From contig NC_090448.1 in assembly GCF_031143425.1 (NCBI RefSeq), positions 335,804,177 to 335,868,176 on the forward strand: DNA of 64,000 nucleotides. The letters run 5' to 3'. Every line of letters starts with the position of its first letter. Position 1 is the first letter of the stretch. Of the stretch, positions 47,874 to 57,480 are shown in pieces. Made by a program: the position numbers and the translations under genes. This DNA is from Pleurodeles waltl. Its lineage: Eukaryota > Chordata > Amphibia > Caudata > Salamandridae. A model generated the notes under the pieces. The model was given only the letters and a program-made list of their open reading frames with translations. It did not search any database and had not been told where the DNA came from.

Positions 47874-49862
47874 CCACTGATCTGCGGTGATGTTTTACCA
47901 ATGGGAGTGTAATTGTTGCAGTCTTCCTCCTACAGGAGACGTATGAGATTGTGGGATGTTTGGGAAGTCATTGTTTTGTGGTAGCACTCTCTGAGGCAGT
48001 AAACTTTCCTCTGGCTCTGAAGTCTTGCCCCCTGCAAGAGCCTCTAAATGACCCTCTTGAATAATACTGCTGCGTTTGTTTTGGATGGGAGGTGGACGCC
48101 TCTGTAGTTTGGGGTTTAAACCCATGCCTAAACTGTTGTTTCCAAAAGGAACCCCAAAAAGGTGTGGTATATAGAGCTCCCATGGCATTGGCAGCACCTG
48201 AGTCCTTTCGGAGTTTTTCAATAGTAGTATCTACTTCTGGTCCGAAGAGATGCTGTTTATCGAAAGGCATGTTAAGAATTGCCTGCTGTATTTCGGGTTT
48301 AGAACCTGAGGCACTTAGCCATGCATGTCGTCGGATTGTAACACTAGTATTAATACTTTTAGATGCAGTGTCAGCTATGTCTAGGGCAGATCTAATCTGG
48401 TTATTTCTAATAGCCTGTCCCTCTTCTAGGATTTGATGTGCTCTCTTTTGGTGTTCCTTTGGTAGATACTGCAAGAACTCTCGCATTTCATCCCAATGTG
48501 CCCTGCCAACAGGGCCTGGGAATTGGCAAAAAGCCATTGGTTGGCTGCTTGTGTAGCTACCCTTTTGCCAGCAGCATCAAACGTCCTACTTTCCTTGTCA
48601 GGGGCTGGGGTATACCTTGAAGGACTATAAGCCTGTTTGCTGGCTGCACTGGCCACAACAGAATCCGGTGGCAGTTGTTGCGTAATGTAGACTGGGTCTG
48701 TGGGTGCAGTGTTATTTTTTTTTTATTTTTTTTTTAATCAATTCTTGGGGTTAGAACCCTTGCTTTGACTGGTTCCCTGAATATGTTGTCTGAGTGGGTA
48801 AGCATACCAAGAGGCATTGGTAAGCACTGGTAGGGTTTATGGGTAGAGGATAATTTATTAAAAAGGAAATCCTCTTCCAAAGGTTCTGCATGCATTTGGA
48901 CCCCGTGGTATGTAGCTGCCCTTGATATGACTGGGGTGTAAACTGTACTATCCTCTGGTGGTGAAGGTTTAGCAGGATAAAGATCAGGATCATTGAACAG
49001 TATAGGGTCCGAGTCATACATGTCCCAAGGGTCCACTGTGTCTCCCTGTGAGTAGGTGTGGGAGTGTGATGGTGACGGTAGTGGTTGTGGGGTAGTAGGT
49101 GGAGAAAAAGAAAGCAGTGGCGAATGTGGTGGAGAAAGTTGGAGAGGTGATGGCTTCTCCTTTCGCTTAACATTTTTTGCTGGTGGTGGAGCATTATCGA
49201 GAGTCTCTTGAAATGCCAGCTTTCTTTTAGTCTGTGGAGGTGGAGAAGCAATAATTTTTCCAGTCTCTTTGTGGATGTGTATTCTTCTCTGCTTACTGTC
49301 CATAACCTCTAAATATTGGTTGGATATCAGATTCCTCTATTTGGCTCAGAGGTGGAGCTTTTTATTCTTTTGTCCGACTCCGGCACCGAAACAGGTGTAG
49401 CCGGTTGATGGGGTGACTTAGCCTTTTTCGGCACCGAACCCAAGGGCCGGTCGCCGATAACTTTCTTTCGGGTGGAACCATGGCTTTCCAGCAGTGAGGC
49501 ACCCAAGGCCTTGCTAGATTTTTGAAAGTGGGTGTAAGGGCAGGTGTACTCACATACTGTGCCACTGTGATCTGTTGGCCTTTGTCTTCTGATCCTGGTT
49601 CGGAGTCGGAATTTTGGATCGAAACAGCAGTCTGTGCCTGCTCTTCCTCTAAGGTGTCAGTAGACTCTGTATATTTCAACGCCATCTCGAGTCTTCTTGC
49701 TCTTTGGTCAGGCAGTGTCTTTTTCGAACGAAACAAACGGCAAGCTTCATAATTCTCCTTTCTATGTTCAGGAGAAAGGCAAAGATTACATACCACGTGC
49801 TGATCAGTATAAGGGAATTTTGCGTGGCATCGAGGACAGAATCGTAATGGAGTCCGATCCAT
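47874..49862 (-). pseudogene. DIRS-E gag, broken
   Basis: The N-terminus (49362-49862) has CPRCHAKFPYTDQHVVCNLC then LSPEHRKENYEACR: a Cys-x2-Cys-x12-Cys-x2-Cys-x4-His cluster that looks like a zinc-binding fold. A basic, proline-rich middle (48734-49303: KRKEKPSPLQLSPPHSPL, DPWDMYDSDPILFND) is followed by the globular part (47968-48537: AHWDEMREFLQYLPKEHQKR, ILNMPFDKQHLFGPEVDTTI) and an Arg/Gly-rich end (SRGSFRGSCRGQ). Frames are separated by stops and by a T-rich run at 48715-48737. Confidence 0.8.
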
Positions 49863-49989
49863 TAGGCTATGGTGTGGTAGGCCCCGACAGTACTATCGGA
49901 TCGACTGCAGATGTAAACGCGGTCAAAACAATGCAGACGGTATAATAAAGTGAATATAACGTTTCTGAAATGAAAGTCTCAGAGCTAGA

Positions 49990-50196
49990 GGGAACACATC
50001 CAAACCAGACAGTGGAAAAAAAACAATCTAACAAAGGAGTCGATGCCCATGCTCACTATCACCGAGAGGAGGAGTCACTTGCTTCCGTGACTCAAAAAAA
50101 GACTTCTTAGAAGAAAAACAACTTGTAACACTCCGACCCCAACACTAGATGGCAGGATATGCACAGCATGTGTATCTGCAGCTACACATGCCATCA

Positions 50197-50198
<2 letters not shown>
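49990..50198. repeat. DIRS-E right inverted terminal repeat
   Basis: acaatctaa...ggagtcgatgcccatgc, gacttcttagaagaaaaaca and acttgtaacactccg run inward-outward. The outer end is gcacagcatgtgtatctgcagctacacatgccatc at 50161-50195. It is about 90% like the right end of DIRS-F (55860-56038) and complementary to the left ends of both elements. Confidence 0.85.

Positions 50199-50269
<71 letters not shown>
50199..50269. repeat. (TA)n microsatellite between DIRS-E and DIRS-F
   Basis: About 35 uninterrupted TA units lie between the right terminus of DIRS-E and the left terminus of DIRS-F, with no other sequence between them. Confidence 0.95.
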
Positions 50270-50272
<3 letters not shown>

Positions 50273-50705
50273 TCACATGCTGTGCATTATCCTGCCATCT
50301 AGTGTTGGGCTCGGAGTGTTACAAGTTGTTTTTCTTCGAAGAAGTCTTTTCGAGTCACGAGATCGAGGGACTCCTCCCCTTTCGGCTCCATTGCGCATGG
50401 GCGTCGACTCCATCTTAGATTGTTTTCCCCTCAGAGGGTGAGGTAGGAGTTGTGTATATAGTAATAGTGCACATGCAATGGAGTAACTATGTATGTACAT
50501 AATGTGTCTAAAAGTGATATATATTTAAAAATTTACAATTGTACAAGTTTATTTTTATCAACTTTTAACGGCTACAGGCTCCCGGGGAGGTGGGAGGGCG
50601 CATGTGAATCTGCAGCGTCTCATGCCACGAACAGATGTACACTGGGTAAGTGGCATTTTCCGTTCGATGGCATGTGTAGCTGCAGATACACATGCTGTGC
50701 ATAGA
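50270..50705. repeat. DIRS-F left terminus and internal complementary region
   Basis: The left inverted repeat is 50270-50460. The internal region, about 50600-50705 (gcgcatgtgaatctgcag..., gggtaagtggcattttcc, gatggcatgtgtagctgcag), is complementary to the expected outer left end and to the right end 55990-56037. Compared with DIRS-E the outermost 50 bases of the left end are missing and (TA)n stands in their place. Confidence 0.85.
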
Positions 50706-50749
50706 CTAGTAAGCAGTTATCTCCCCAAAAGCAGTGGTTTAGCCTGTAG

Positions 50750-51483
50750 GAGTTGAAGTTGTTTGAAATAATGTCCTTAATACTGCCTGTCCTACTGTGG
50801 CTTGTTGCGTTGTTAACACATCCACACAGTAATGTTTTGTGAATGTATGTTGCTGCCTTACAGATTTCTGTCATTGGTATATTTCCTAAAAACGCCATTG
50901 TAACGCCTTTCTTTCTATTGGAGTGTGCCTTAGGTGTAATAGGCAGGTCTCTCTTTGTTTTTACATAGCAGGTTTGAATACATTTAACTATCCATCTGGC
51001 AATGCTTTGTTTGGATATTGGATTTCCTGCATGAGGTTTTTGAAAAGCTACAAACAATTGTTTTGTTTTGCGAAATTGTTTGGTTCTATCAATGTAATAC
51101 ATTAGTGCCCTTTTAATGTCAAATGTATGTAATGCCCTTTCAGCTACAGAGTCTGGTTGTGGAAAAAATACTGGGAGTTCCACAGTTTGATTTAGGTTGA
51201 ACGGTAATATAACTTTTGGCAAAAATCTGGGATTTGTGCGTAGAACCACTTTATGTTTGTGTATTTGTATAAAGGGTTCTTGTATGGTAAATGCTTGTAT
51301 TTCACTTACCCTTCTAAGAGATGTGATAGCTATTAGGAAGGCTACTTTCCATGTTAAGTATTGTATCTCACAAGAGTGCATAGGTTCAAATGGTGGACCC
51401 ATGAGTCGTGTTAATACAATATTGAGATTCCATGAAGGCACTGGTGGTGTCCTTGGTGGAATGATTCTTTTTAGACCCTCCAT
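50750..51483 (-). pseudogene. DIRS-F tyrosine recombinase C-terminal part
   Basis: The frame from 51483 reads MEGLKRIIPPRTPPVPSWNL, then AFLIAITSLRRVSEIQAFTI (catalytic Arg at about residue 58), DIKRALMYYIDRTKQFRKTK, ISKQSIARWIVKCIQTCYVK and TPKAHSNRKKGVTMAFLGNI (His187 and Arg190, the H-x-x-R box) and TEICKAAT. There a frameshift (about 50855) occurs; the continuation, HTFTKHYCVDVLTTQQATVG with the catalytic tyrosine (KHY), is readable in the neighbouring frame down to about 50750. It is separated from the preceding frame by a one-base deletion near 51500. All catalytic residues are present but not in one frame. Confidence 0.9.
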
Positions 51484-51491
51484 AAATGCTT

Positions 51492-53636
51492 TTATGACTG
51501 GATTCTAAAGAGTGATGTAGAATGTGTAATTTGCAGATAGGCAGAAATTGCTGAGAGATGTATTTTAATGGATGAAAAAGCTAGCTTAGATTTTTGTAAG
51601 TGTAATAAGTAGCTTACAATGTTTTTTGTTGACGCACGTAGCGGTTGAATTTGATTATTATGACAGTAATAAACAAATCTTTTCCATTTGTTTGCGTAGC
51701 AATGTCTTGTAGTATGTTTCCTAGCTTGCTTAATGACCTCCATACATTCTTGTGTAAGGTCTAGATGTCCAAATTCTAAGACTTCAGGAGCCAGATTGCT
51801 AGATTGAGCGATGCAGGATTCGGGTGTCTGATCTGTTGTTTGTGTTGAGTTAACAGATCTGGTCTGTTTGGTAGTCTGACATGAGGTACTACTGACAGGT
51901 CTAGTAGTGTTGTGTACCATGATTGGCGAGCCCAAGTTGGTGCTACTAGTATTAGTTTGAGTTTGTTTTGACTCAATTTGTTTACTAGATACGGAAGGAG
52001 TGGCAGAGGGGGAAAAGCGTAAGCAAATATCCCTGCCCAACTCATCCATAACGCATAGCCCTTGGATTGAGGGTATGGGTACCTGGATGCGAAGGTTTTG
52101 GCATTTTGAGTTTGCTTTTGTTGCGAATAGGTCTATTTGCGGTGTTCCCCAGTTTTGAAAGTAAGTTTGCAGTATCAGGGGATGAATTTCCCAATCATGG
52201 GTTTGTTGGTGATCTCGACTGAGATTGTCGGCCAACTGGTTTTGGATTCCTGGGATGTATTGTGCTATTAGGCAAATGTGATTGTGAATCGCCCAATGCC
52301 AAATTTTCTGTGCTAAGAGACACAGCTGTGATGAGTGTGTCCCTCCCTGTTTGTTTAGGTAATACATTGTTGTCATGTTGTCTGTTTTGACAAGAATGTA
52401 TTTGTGGGCTATTAACGGTTGAAATGCTTTCAGTGCTAGAGACACTGCTAGTAGTTCAAGTTGATTTATATGAAGTTGTCTTTGTTGAGTGTCCCATTGT
52501 CCCTGGATGTTGTGTTGGTTGAGGTGTGCTCCCCACCCTACCATGGAAGCATCTGTTGTGATCACGTATTGAGGCACTGGGTCCTGGAAAGGCCACCCTT
52601 GGTTTAAATTTATAGGATTCCACCACTGAAGTGAGGAGTGTGTTTGGCGGTCTATCAACACTAGATCTTGAAGTTTACCCTGTGCTTGTGTCCATTGTGT
52701 TGCTAGGCACTGTTGTAAGGGCCGCATGTGTAATCTTGCGTTTGGGACAATGGCTATGCATGAAGACATCATGCCTAGAAGTTTCATCACTAACTTTACT
52801 TGATACTGTTGGTTTGGGTGCATGCTTTGTATTACGCTTTGGAATGCTTGTACCTGTTGTGGACTTGGAGTGGCAATCCCTTTTGTTGTGTTGATTGTTG
52901 CTCCTAAGTATTGTTGTATTTGACACAGTTGTAAGTGTGATTTTAGGTAGTTTATTAAGAACCCTAGCTTGTGAAGGGTTTGTATGACATATTCTGTGTG
53001 TTGAAGACACTGTTTCTGAGTGCTGGTTTTTATTAACCAATCGTCTAGATACGGGAATACGTGTATGTGCTGTCTTCTGATATGTGCAGCTACTACTGCA
53101 AGGCATTTTGTAAATACCCTTGGTGCTGTTGTTATCCCGAATGGTAACACTATGAATTGGTAATGTACTCCTTGGATTACAAACCTTAAGTATTTCCTGT
53201 GGGAAGGATGTATGGGTATATGGAAGTAAGCATCCTTGAGGTCTAATGTTGACATGTAGTCTTGTTGTTTGAGCAATGGAATCACGTCTTGAAGTGTCAC
53301 CATGTGAAAGTGATCTGATTTGATGTAAAGATTTAGTGTTCTGAGATCTAAGATGGGTCTCAGTGTTTTGTCTTTTTTTGGTATTCGAAAGTACAGGGAA
53401 TAAACACCTGTTCCTTTCTGATGGTTGGGTACTAGTTCTATTGCTTCTTTTTGTAACAACGCTTGGACTTCTAGTTGTAATAGATCCGAGTGCTGTTTGG
53501 ACATGTTGTGTGCTTTTGGAGGCACATTTGGTGGCAATTGTAGGAATTCTATGCAATAACCATGTTGGATAATGGCTAGGACCCACGAGTCCGTAGTTAT
53601 GTCTTCCCAATTTTTGTAATAGAGTCTCCCCCCCAC
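51492..53636 (-). CDS. DIRS-F RT-RNase H and N-terminal YR frame, 714 codons
   Basis: Reverse transcriptase, residues about 10-310: ITTDSWVLAIIQHG, YSLYFRIPKKDKTLRPILDL, LDLKDAYFHIPIHPSHRKYL (Asp135), HYQFIVLPFGITTAPRVFTK and PYLDDWL (YLDD at 196-199), the catalytic box intact. RNase H, about 355-475: VITTDASMVGWG (Asp362), LELLAVSLALKAF (Glu394), KTDNMTTMYYLNKQGG (Asp419) and LADNLSR (Asp470), all four acidic residues present. After WGTPQIDLFATKANSKC comes a Ser/Thr-rich spacer and the N-terminal YR part ARKHTTRHCYANKWKRFVYY. It ends at a stop created by a one-base loss just before VIKAFMEGL. The frame is open upstream of the first Met-like codon (NPQHITPVGG), so translation probably begins elsewhere, as usual in DIRS. 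Confidence 0.9.
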   Translation of the reverse strand: MGGRLYYKNWEDITTDSWVLAIIQHGYCIEFLQLPPNVPPKAHNMSKQHSDLLQLEVQALLQKEAIELVPNHQKGTGVYSLYFRIPKKDKTLRPILDLRTLNLYIKSDHFHMVTLQDVIPLLKQQDYMSTLDLKDAYFHIPIHPSHRKYLRFVIQGVHYQFIVLPFGITTAPRVFTKCLAVVAAHIRRQHIHVFPYLDDWLIKTSTQKQCLQHTEYVIQTLHKLGFLINYLKSHLQLCQIQQYLGATINTTKGIATPSPQQVQAFQSVIQSMHPNQQYQVKLVMKLLGMMSSCIAIVPNARLHMRPLQQCLATQWTQAQGKLQDLVLIDRQTHSSLQWWNPINLNQGWPFQDPVPQYVITTDASMVGWGAHLNQHNIQGQWDTQQRQLHINQLELLAVSLALKAFQPLIAHKYILVKTDNMTTMYYLNKQGGTHSSQLCLLAQKIWHWAIHNHICLIAQYIPGIQNQLADNLSRDHQQTHDWEIHPLILQTYFQNWGTPQIDLFATKANSKCQNLRIQVPIPSIQGLCVMDELGRDICLRFSPSATPSVSSKQIESKQTQTNTSSTNLGSPIMVHNTTRPVSSTSCQTTKQTRSVNSTQTTDQTPESCIAQSSNLAPEVLEFGHLDLTQECMEVIKQARKHTTRHCYANKWKRFVYYCHNNQIQPLRASTKNIVSYLLHLQKSKLAFSSIKIHLSAISAYLQITHSTSLFRIQS

Positions 53637-53670
53637 TGGTGTTATGTGTTGGGGATTTGTGACATTGGAG

Positions 53671-55680
53671 TCACTGTTTAGTTTGTGGGGTTTTTGGGCT
53701 TTGGAATTTCCCTCTTGTTTTAGGGAATTGTCCGCCCCTATATTGTCCCCGAAAGCCTCCTCTTTGGTATTGGCCCTGGTATGTGGGTCTGGCCTGTGAG
53801 GTTGAAGGTTCTGTGCTTTGTGCTCGAAACCCCCCTCTAAAGTGTGGCTTCCTAAAGGTGCCTCTGCTCTGTGGGGAGTAGAGCGCGTCCATAGCTTTGG
53901 CCGTGTCTTTCTTTAACTTTTCTATAGCTGTATCCACCTCCGGCCCAAACAACTGTTCTCCATTAAAAGGCATATTAAGCACAGCCTGCTGGATCTCTGG
54001 CTTAAATCCGGAGGTGCGTAGTCATGCGTGTCTCCGAATAGTGACCGCCGTGTTTACTATTCTGGCAGCTGTGTCCGTTGCGTCCATAGCCGATCGTATC
54101 GGATTGTTGGAGATACTTTGGCCCTCCTCAACCACTTGTTGTGCACGCTTTTGAAACTCTTTGGGAAGATATTCAATGAAATGCTGCATTTCATCCCAAT
54201 GAGCCCTGTCATATCTTGCCAATAAAGCTTGTGAATTGGCAATGCGCCATTGATTGGCTGCCTGTGCTGCAACCCTTTTCCCTGCTGCATCAAACTTTCG
54301 ACTTTCTTTGTCTGGTGGTGGTGCATCCCCAGAAGTCTGAGTTTGCCCTTTTCCGGGCTGCCCCTACTACCACCGAGTCAGGTGTTAGTTGTTGCGTGAT
54401 GTACACAGGGTCCGTAGGGGGAGGTTTGTACTTCTTCTCCACCCTAGGTGTGATGGCTCTGCATTTGACTGGGTCCTGAAACACCTGTTTCGCGTGTTTT
54501 AACATACCTGGTAACATAGGCAGACTCTGGTATTGGCTAAGTGTTGATGACAGGGTATTGAATAAAAAGTCATCCTCTATAGGTTCTGCATGCAGTGCTA
54601 CATTGTGAAAAGTAGCTGCTCTGGACACCACCTGCATGTAAGCAGTACTGTCTTCTGGTGGTGATGGTCTTGCCGGGTAGCACTCTGGACTATTGTCAGA
54701 CACTGGTGCATCGTATAGATCCCATGCATCTGGGTCATCTTAGCTCATCCCTGTGTGCGTTGGTGATTGCATCATTGGTGGTGTTGCAATTGGGGACAGT
54801 TGCGGTGATTGCTGTGGCGATGGCTGTGGCGAAAAACGTTGTGGAGTTTTTTCTTTAGCCACTTTTGCTTTTGGCTGCTTTTCTGTTTCTTGGAAAGCAG
54901 AGTTTTAATTTCATTTTAATTGGGGGAAGAGTTCTTATTTTCCCTGTGTCCTTCTGAATATGGAGCCTTCTTTGTGTATAATCTGGCTCTCCCATCTCTA
55001 ATTCTTGTCCAAATTTATGGCCTTGTAGTTGTGATGAAAGGCCTTGTTCTTCGGAATAGAAGCTCTTTTTAGGCTCGGAGGCTGGGTGTTTCGGCACCAA
55101 AACCTTTTCGGAAGTCTTTTTCGGCTCCAAAAGCCACCTTTTTTGGTTTTGTGGTGCTGATATCTCGGTGCCGAGTTTGGTCGGAGCCGGTATCTCGGTG
55201 CGAGTAGACTCTGTGCCGGTATCTCGACCGGAGTCTGATGTCTTCGACACGTGTGTGCCCTTTTTCGGTGCCGATGGTTGGTCACCGTGCTTACGGTGCC
55301 GTCCCTTGGGCTTTTATTATCTTTGTGTGAGTTTTGGCCAGGGCAGTTTTACTTACGGTTTGTTGCCTCGCTAGGCTGCTCACTTTCGGCCTCGTCCGAG
55401 TCCGAATCAGGAATGGAGAAAGTCTCCTCTTCTTCGATGTCGTGGTGTTCTGCCGGCGTCAACGCCATTTGAAGCCTTTGTGTTCTCCGGTCCCGTATCG
55501 TCTTTTTCGACCAAAATGCCCGACAGGCCTCACAGGTATCCTCTTTGTGTTCGGGGGACAAACACAAATTACAGACCAAATGCTGGTCTGTATAAGGATA
55601 CTTATTGTGGCATTCGGGGCACAAGCGGAATGGGGTCCGTTCCATGAGCCTTGAAGACGCACGCAGTCGGGCCGACCAGG
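53671..55680 (-). pseudogene. DIRS-F gag, several frames
   Basis: The N-terminal piece (55349-55705) has MERTPFRLCPECHNKYPYTD, then VCNLCLSPEHKEDTCEACR: the same Cys-x2-Cys-x12-Cys-x2-Cys-x4-His cluster as DIRS-E. A charged Pro/Lys-rich part (54855-55250), the DSTAYMQVVSRAATFHNVAL/EDDFLFNTLSSTLSQYQSLP part (54290-54703), AHWDEMQHFIEYLPKEFQKR (54022-54222) and a C-terminal part, NMPFNGEQLFGPEVDTAIEK plus Arg/Gly repeats YQRGGFRGQYRGGQF (53671-53982), follow. Stops or shifts separate them (near 55300, 54800, 54260 and 54025). The order matches DIRS-E. Confidence 0.85.
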
Positions 55681-55849
55681 CCCTGCCGGGGAATGGAAGC
55701 CCCAAAGGGCTACGGGAGCTTTTCTTTTCTTCGGTGTCGATCTGCTATTACTAACCTGATACCGAACGCAAACAATACAGTCGAATTTTCTGAGATTTAA
55801 CTAACTTTCCGAACCGAAACACGAGGCAAAGAGGAACACGTCTGACCCC

Positions 55850-56038
55850 GATGGCGGAAAGAAAACAATCTAAGATGGAGTCGACGCCCATGCGCAATGG
55901 AGCCGAAAGGGGAGGAGTCCCTCGATCTCGTGACTCGAAAAGACTTCTTAGAAGAAAAACAACTTGTAACACTCCGAGCCCAACACTAGATGGCATGATA
56001 ATGCACAGCATGTGTATCTGCAGCTACACATGCCATCC
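55850..56038. repeat. DIRS-F right inverted terminal repeat
   Basis: From ggcggaaagaaaacaatcta to gctacacatgccatcc. Complementary to 50270-50460, with the outermost 40 bases complementary to the internal region at 50665-50705. Followed at once by AT- and CA-rich simple repeats. Confidence 0.9.
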
Positions 56039-56117
56039 AACATATACATAAACATAAACACATATATATATACATACATACACATATACACACATATATA
56101 TATACACACATATACAC

Positions 56118-56186
<69 letters not shown>

Positions 56187-56200
56187 CATATATATATATG
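56039..56200. repeat. Mixed (TA)n/(CA)n microsatellite right of DIRS-F
   Basis: Alternating ata/aca simple sequence with a pure CA run of about 40 bases (56138-56180), flanked by ta runs. It lies directly at the outer end of DIRS-F. Confidence 0.95.
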
Positions 56201-56202
56201 GA

Positions 56203-56640
56203 CCTTTGAGAAGTGAACATCACATTGTTTTGTTAGATATTTACTCCACTTGGGGTGAGGTGCCAAGTGTAAGTGATATTTCATCTTCTCACATTGTGAA
56301 ATTTCTAAAAGAAGTTTTTAAAGGTGGCTTTCCTATTGCATTTTGTCCGACAACGGACCACAATTTTGCTCAAGGGAAAACCTCTACTGACTATCAAGAA
56401 ACTAATGGAACTACTGAAATATTGAATAAAACATTGAAGGAAAGTATTCAACTGGCTAGAGCTAACAGTGTAGGTTGAAGAAAATGTTACAGGAGAGGGT
56501 CACAATATATAGAATGACTCCCCACACTTCAAAGAGGAAAACCTCATCTGACTTATTTAACAGAAGAGATCCCAATACATTATTCTCTCCTGGCTGGATG
56601 ACTTGGGATAAAGGTGTAGATTTAATGGTCTAAGTGTGTC
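56203..56640 (+). pseudogene. Retroviral/Ty3-type integrase core relic
   Basis: The plus-strand frame at 56206-56478 reads VVFKFL-like FLKEVFKGGFPIAFCPTTDH, where the family has a TDNG motif (here TDH), then YQETNGTTEILNKTLKESIQ, matching the HPQTNGxxERxNRTLKxxI block with the catalytic glutamate (TEIL). After a stop at 56476 the next frames read YRMTPHTSTKRKTSSDLF, the YNxTPHxxTGxSPxxLLFGR block. Short and broken. It may belong to the same lineage as the pol fragment at 5505, which cannot be shown from here. Confidence 0.75.
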
Positions 56641-57480
56641 TCTTATAGAGAATTTAAGCTGTGTTTCTGGTGTTAGCGTGTGCTCATGGTAATATGAGCT
56701 CATGGCATTCTAGAATGTATGAGGTGTGGTTTGGGGGATACTGGGCAGAAACAGTTGAGCTATCAGGGGAGGTGGCTGGGATGCTAGCAATAAGTATACT
56801 TTGGGCCTTTAACCAACTGACTTCCTCTGAGGTGTAAATTTGCCATGCCACACAAATCTGTATCCTACAGCACAAATCGAGGAAGACAAGGAAAGAAAAT
56901 GACAAACTCACACTGGAAGAGAGCTAAAAGACCTGCAGAAATAATATAACATTACATGCATAACTAGAGCAGACTACCCATCAAAGGAAGTCCAAAAGAG
57001 TAAAGCAGTATCCCATAATCCAAAGAGCCAAAACACAGAGACCGCTCTATCGTAAGTACTCTGCAACAAAATTTCCAGAGAACTGATCTCAAACACTGAA
57101 GATATAGAAACTTACTTTAGGGATAAAACAGCTATTATGCCCCTTACACACTACAGCACCACTGCAGTTACGGACATCACTAATCTTCCAATTCTTACCA
57201 CTTCAATGCAGGGAATCAGGATCGCCTTTCGATCTCAGCTCCCCAAAAATGTTCAAAACTATACTTGGCACAACATATGCATGCTAGCTAGAAGTACTTA
57301 AAAGAAGTCAGTGGAACTAGGATCATTTCACTTGAACCAACACCTCTTATAGTCCTCAAGAAGAATACCCAACCCTGACAATACAGCAAACCAAATGCCA
57401 ATAACTCAAAACCCACTCAAATTCACTATTTCTACTCAACTCTCCAATTTAAAGTAGGAAATAAAATCTGATGTTGAATC
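56641..57480. other. No supported gene
   Basis: AT-rich with no frame or repeat that I can name. Confidence 0.45.

Larger units (their letters stand above)
42383..50198 (-). mobile_element. DIRS-E: DIRS-type retrotransposon with two foreign insertions
   Basis: The left end (42383, ggaaaatatcacttacccag) and right end (about 49990-50198, ending agctacacatgccatc) are inverted repeats sharing the phrase tgttacaa...ctccgagcccaacact and its complement. Coding order on the minus strand is gag, RT, YR, as in DIRS-F to which it is closely related. The RT is split by family T (45223-47873), and the mid-RT to RNase H region is replaced by a family U piece (about 44385-44780). Without insertions it would be about 5 kb. 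It is dead. Confidence 0.9.
50270..56038 (-). mobile_element. DIRS-F: nearly complete DIRS-type retrotransposon
   Basis: 5.77 kb. The left end (50270-50460: gattcacatgctgtgcatta, ctagtgttgggctcgg) and right end (55850-56038) are inverted repeats matching over about 180 bp, including cattgcgcatgggcgtcgac and its complement. An internal complementary region at 50600-50705 pairs with both outer ends. On the minus strand it carries gag, then overlapping RT/RNase H/YR. The RT and RNase H residues are intact in one 714-codon frame, and the YR is interrupted by two small frameshifts, so this is the youngest-looking element in the window. Confidence 0.93.

Noticed and set aside
55948..56284. Open frames coding Tyr/Val/Cys/Ile repeats near the DIRS-F right end.
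   Set aside because: Translations of (CA)n/(TA)n simple sequence.
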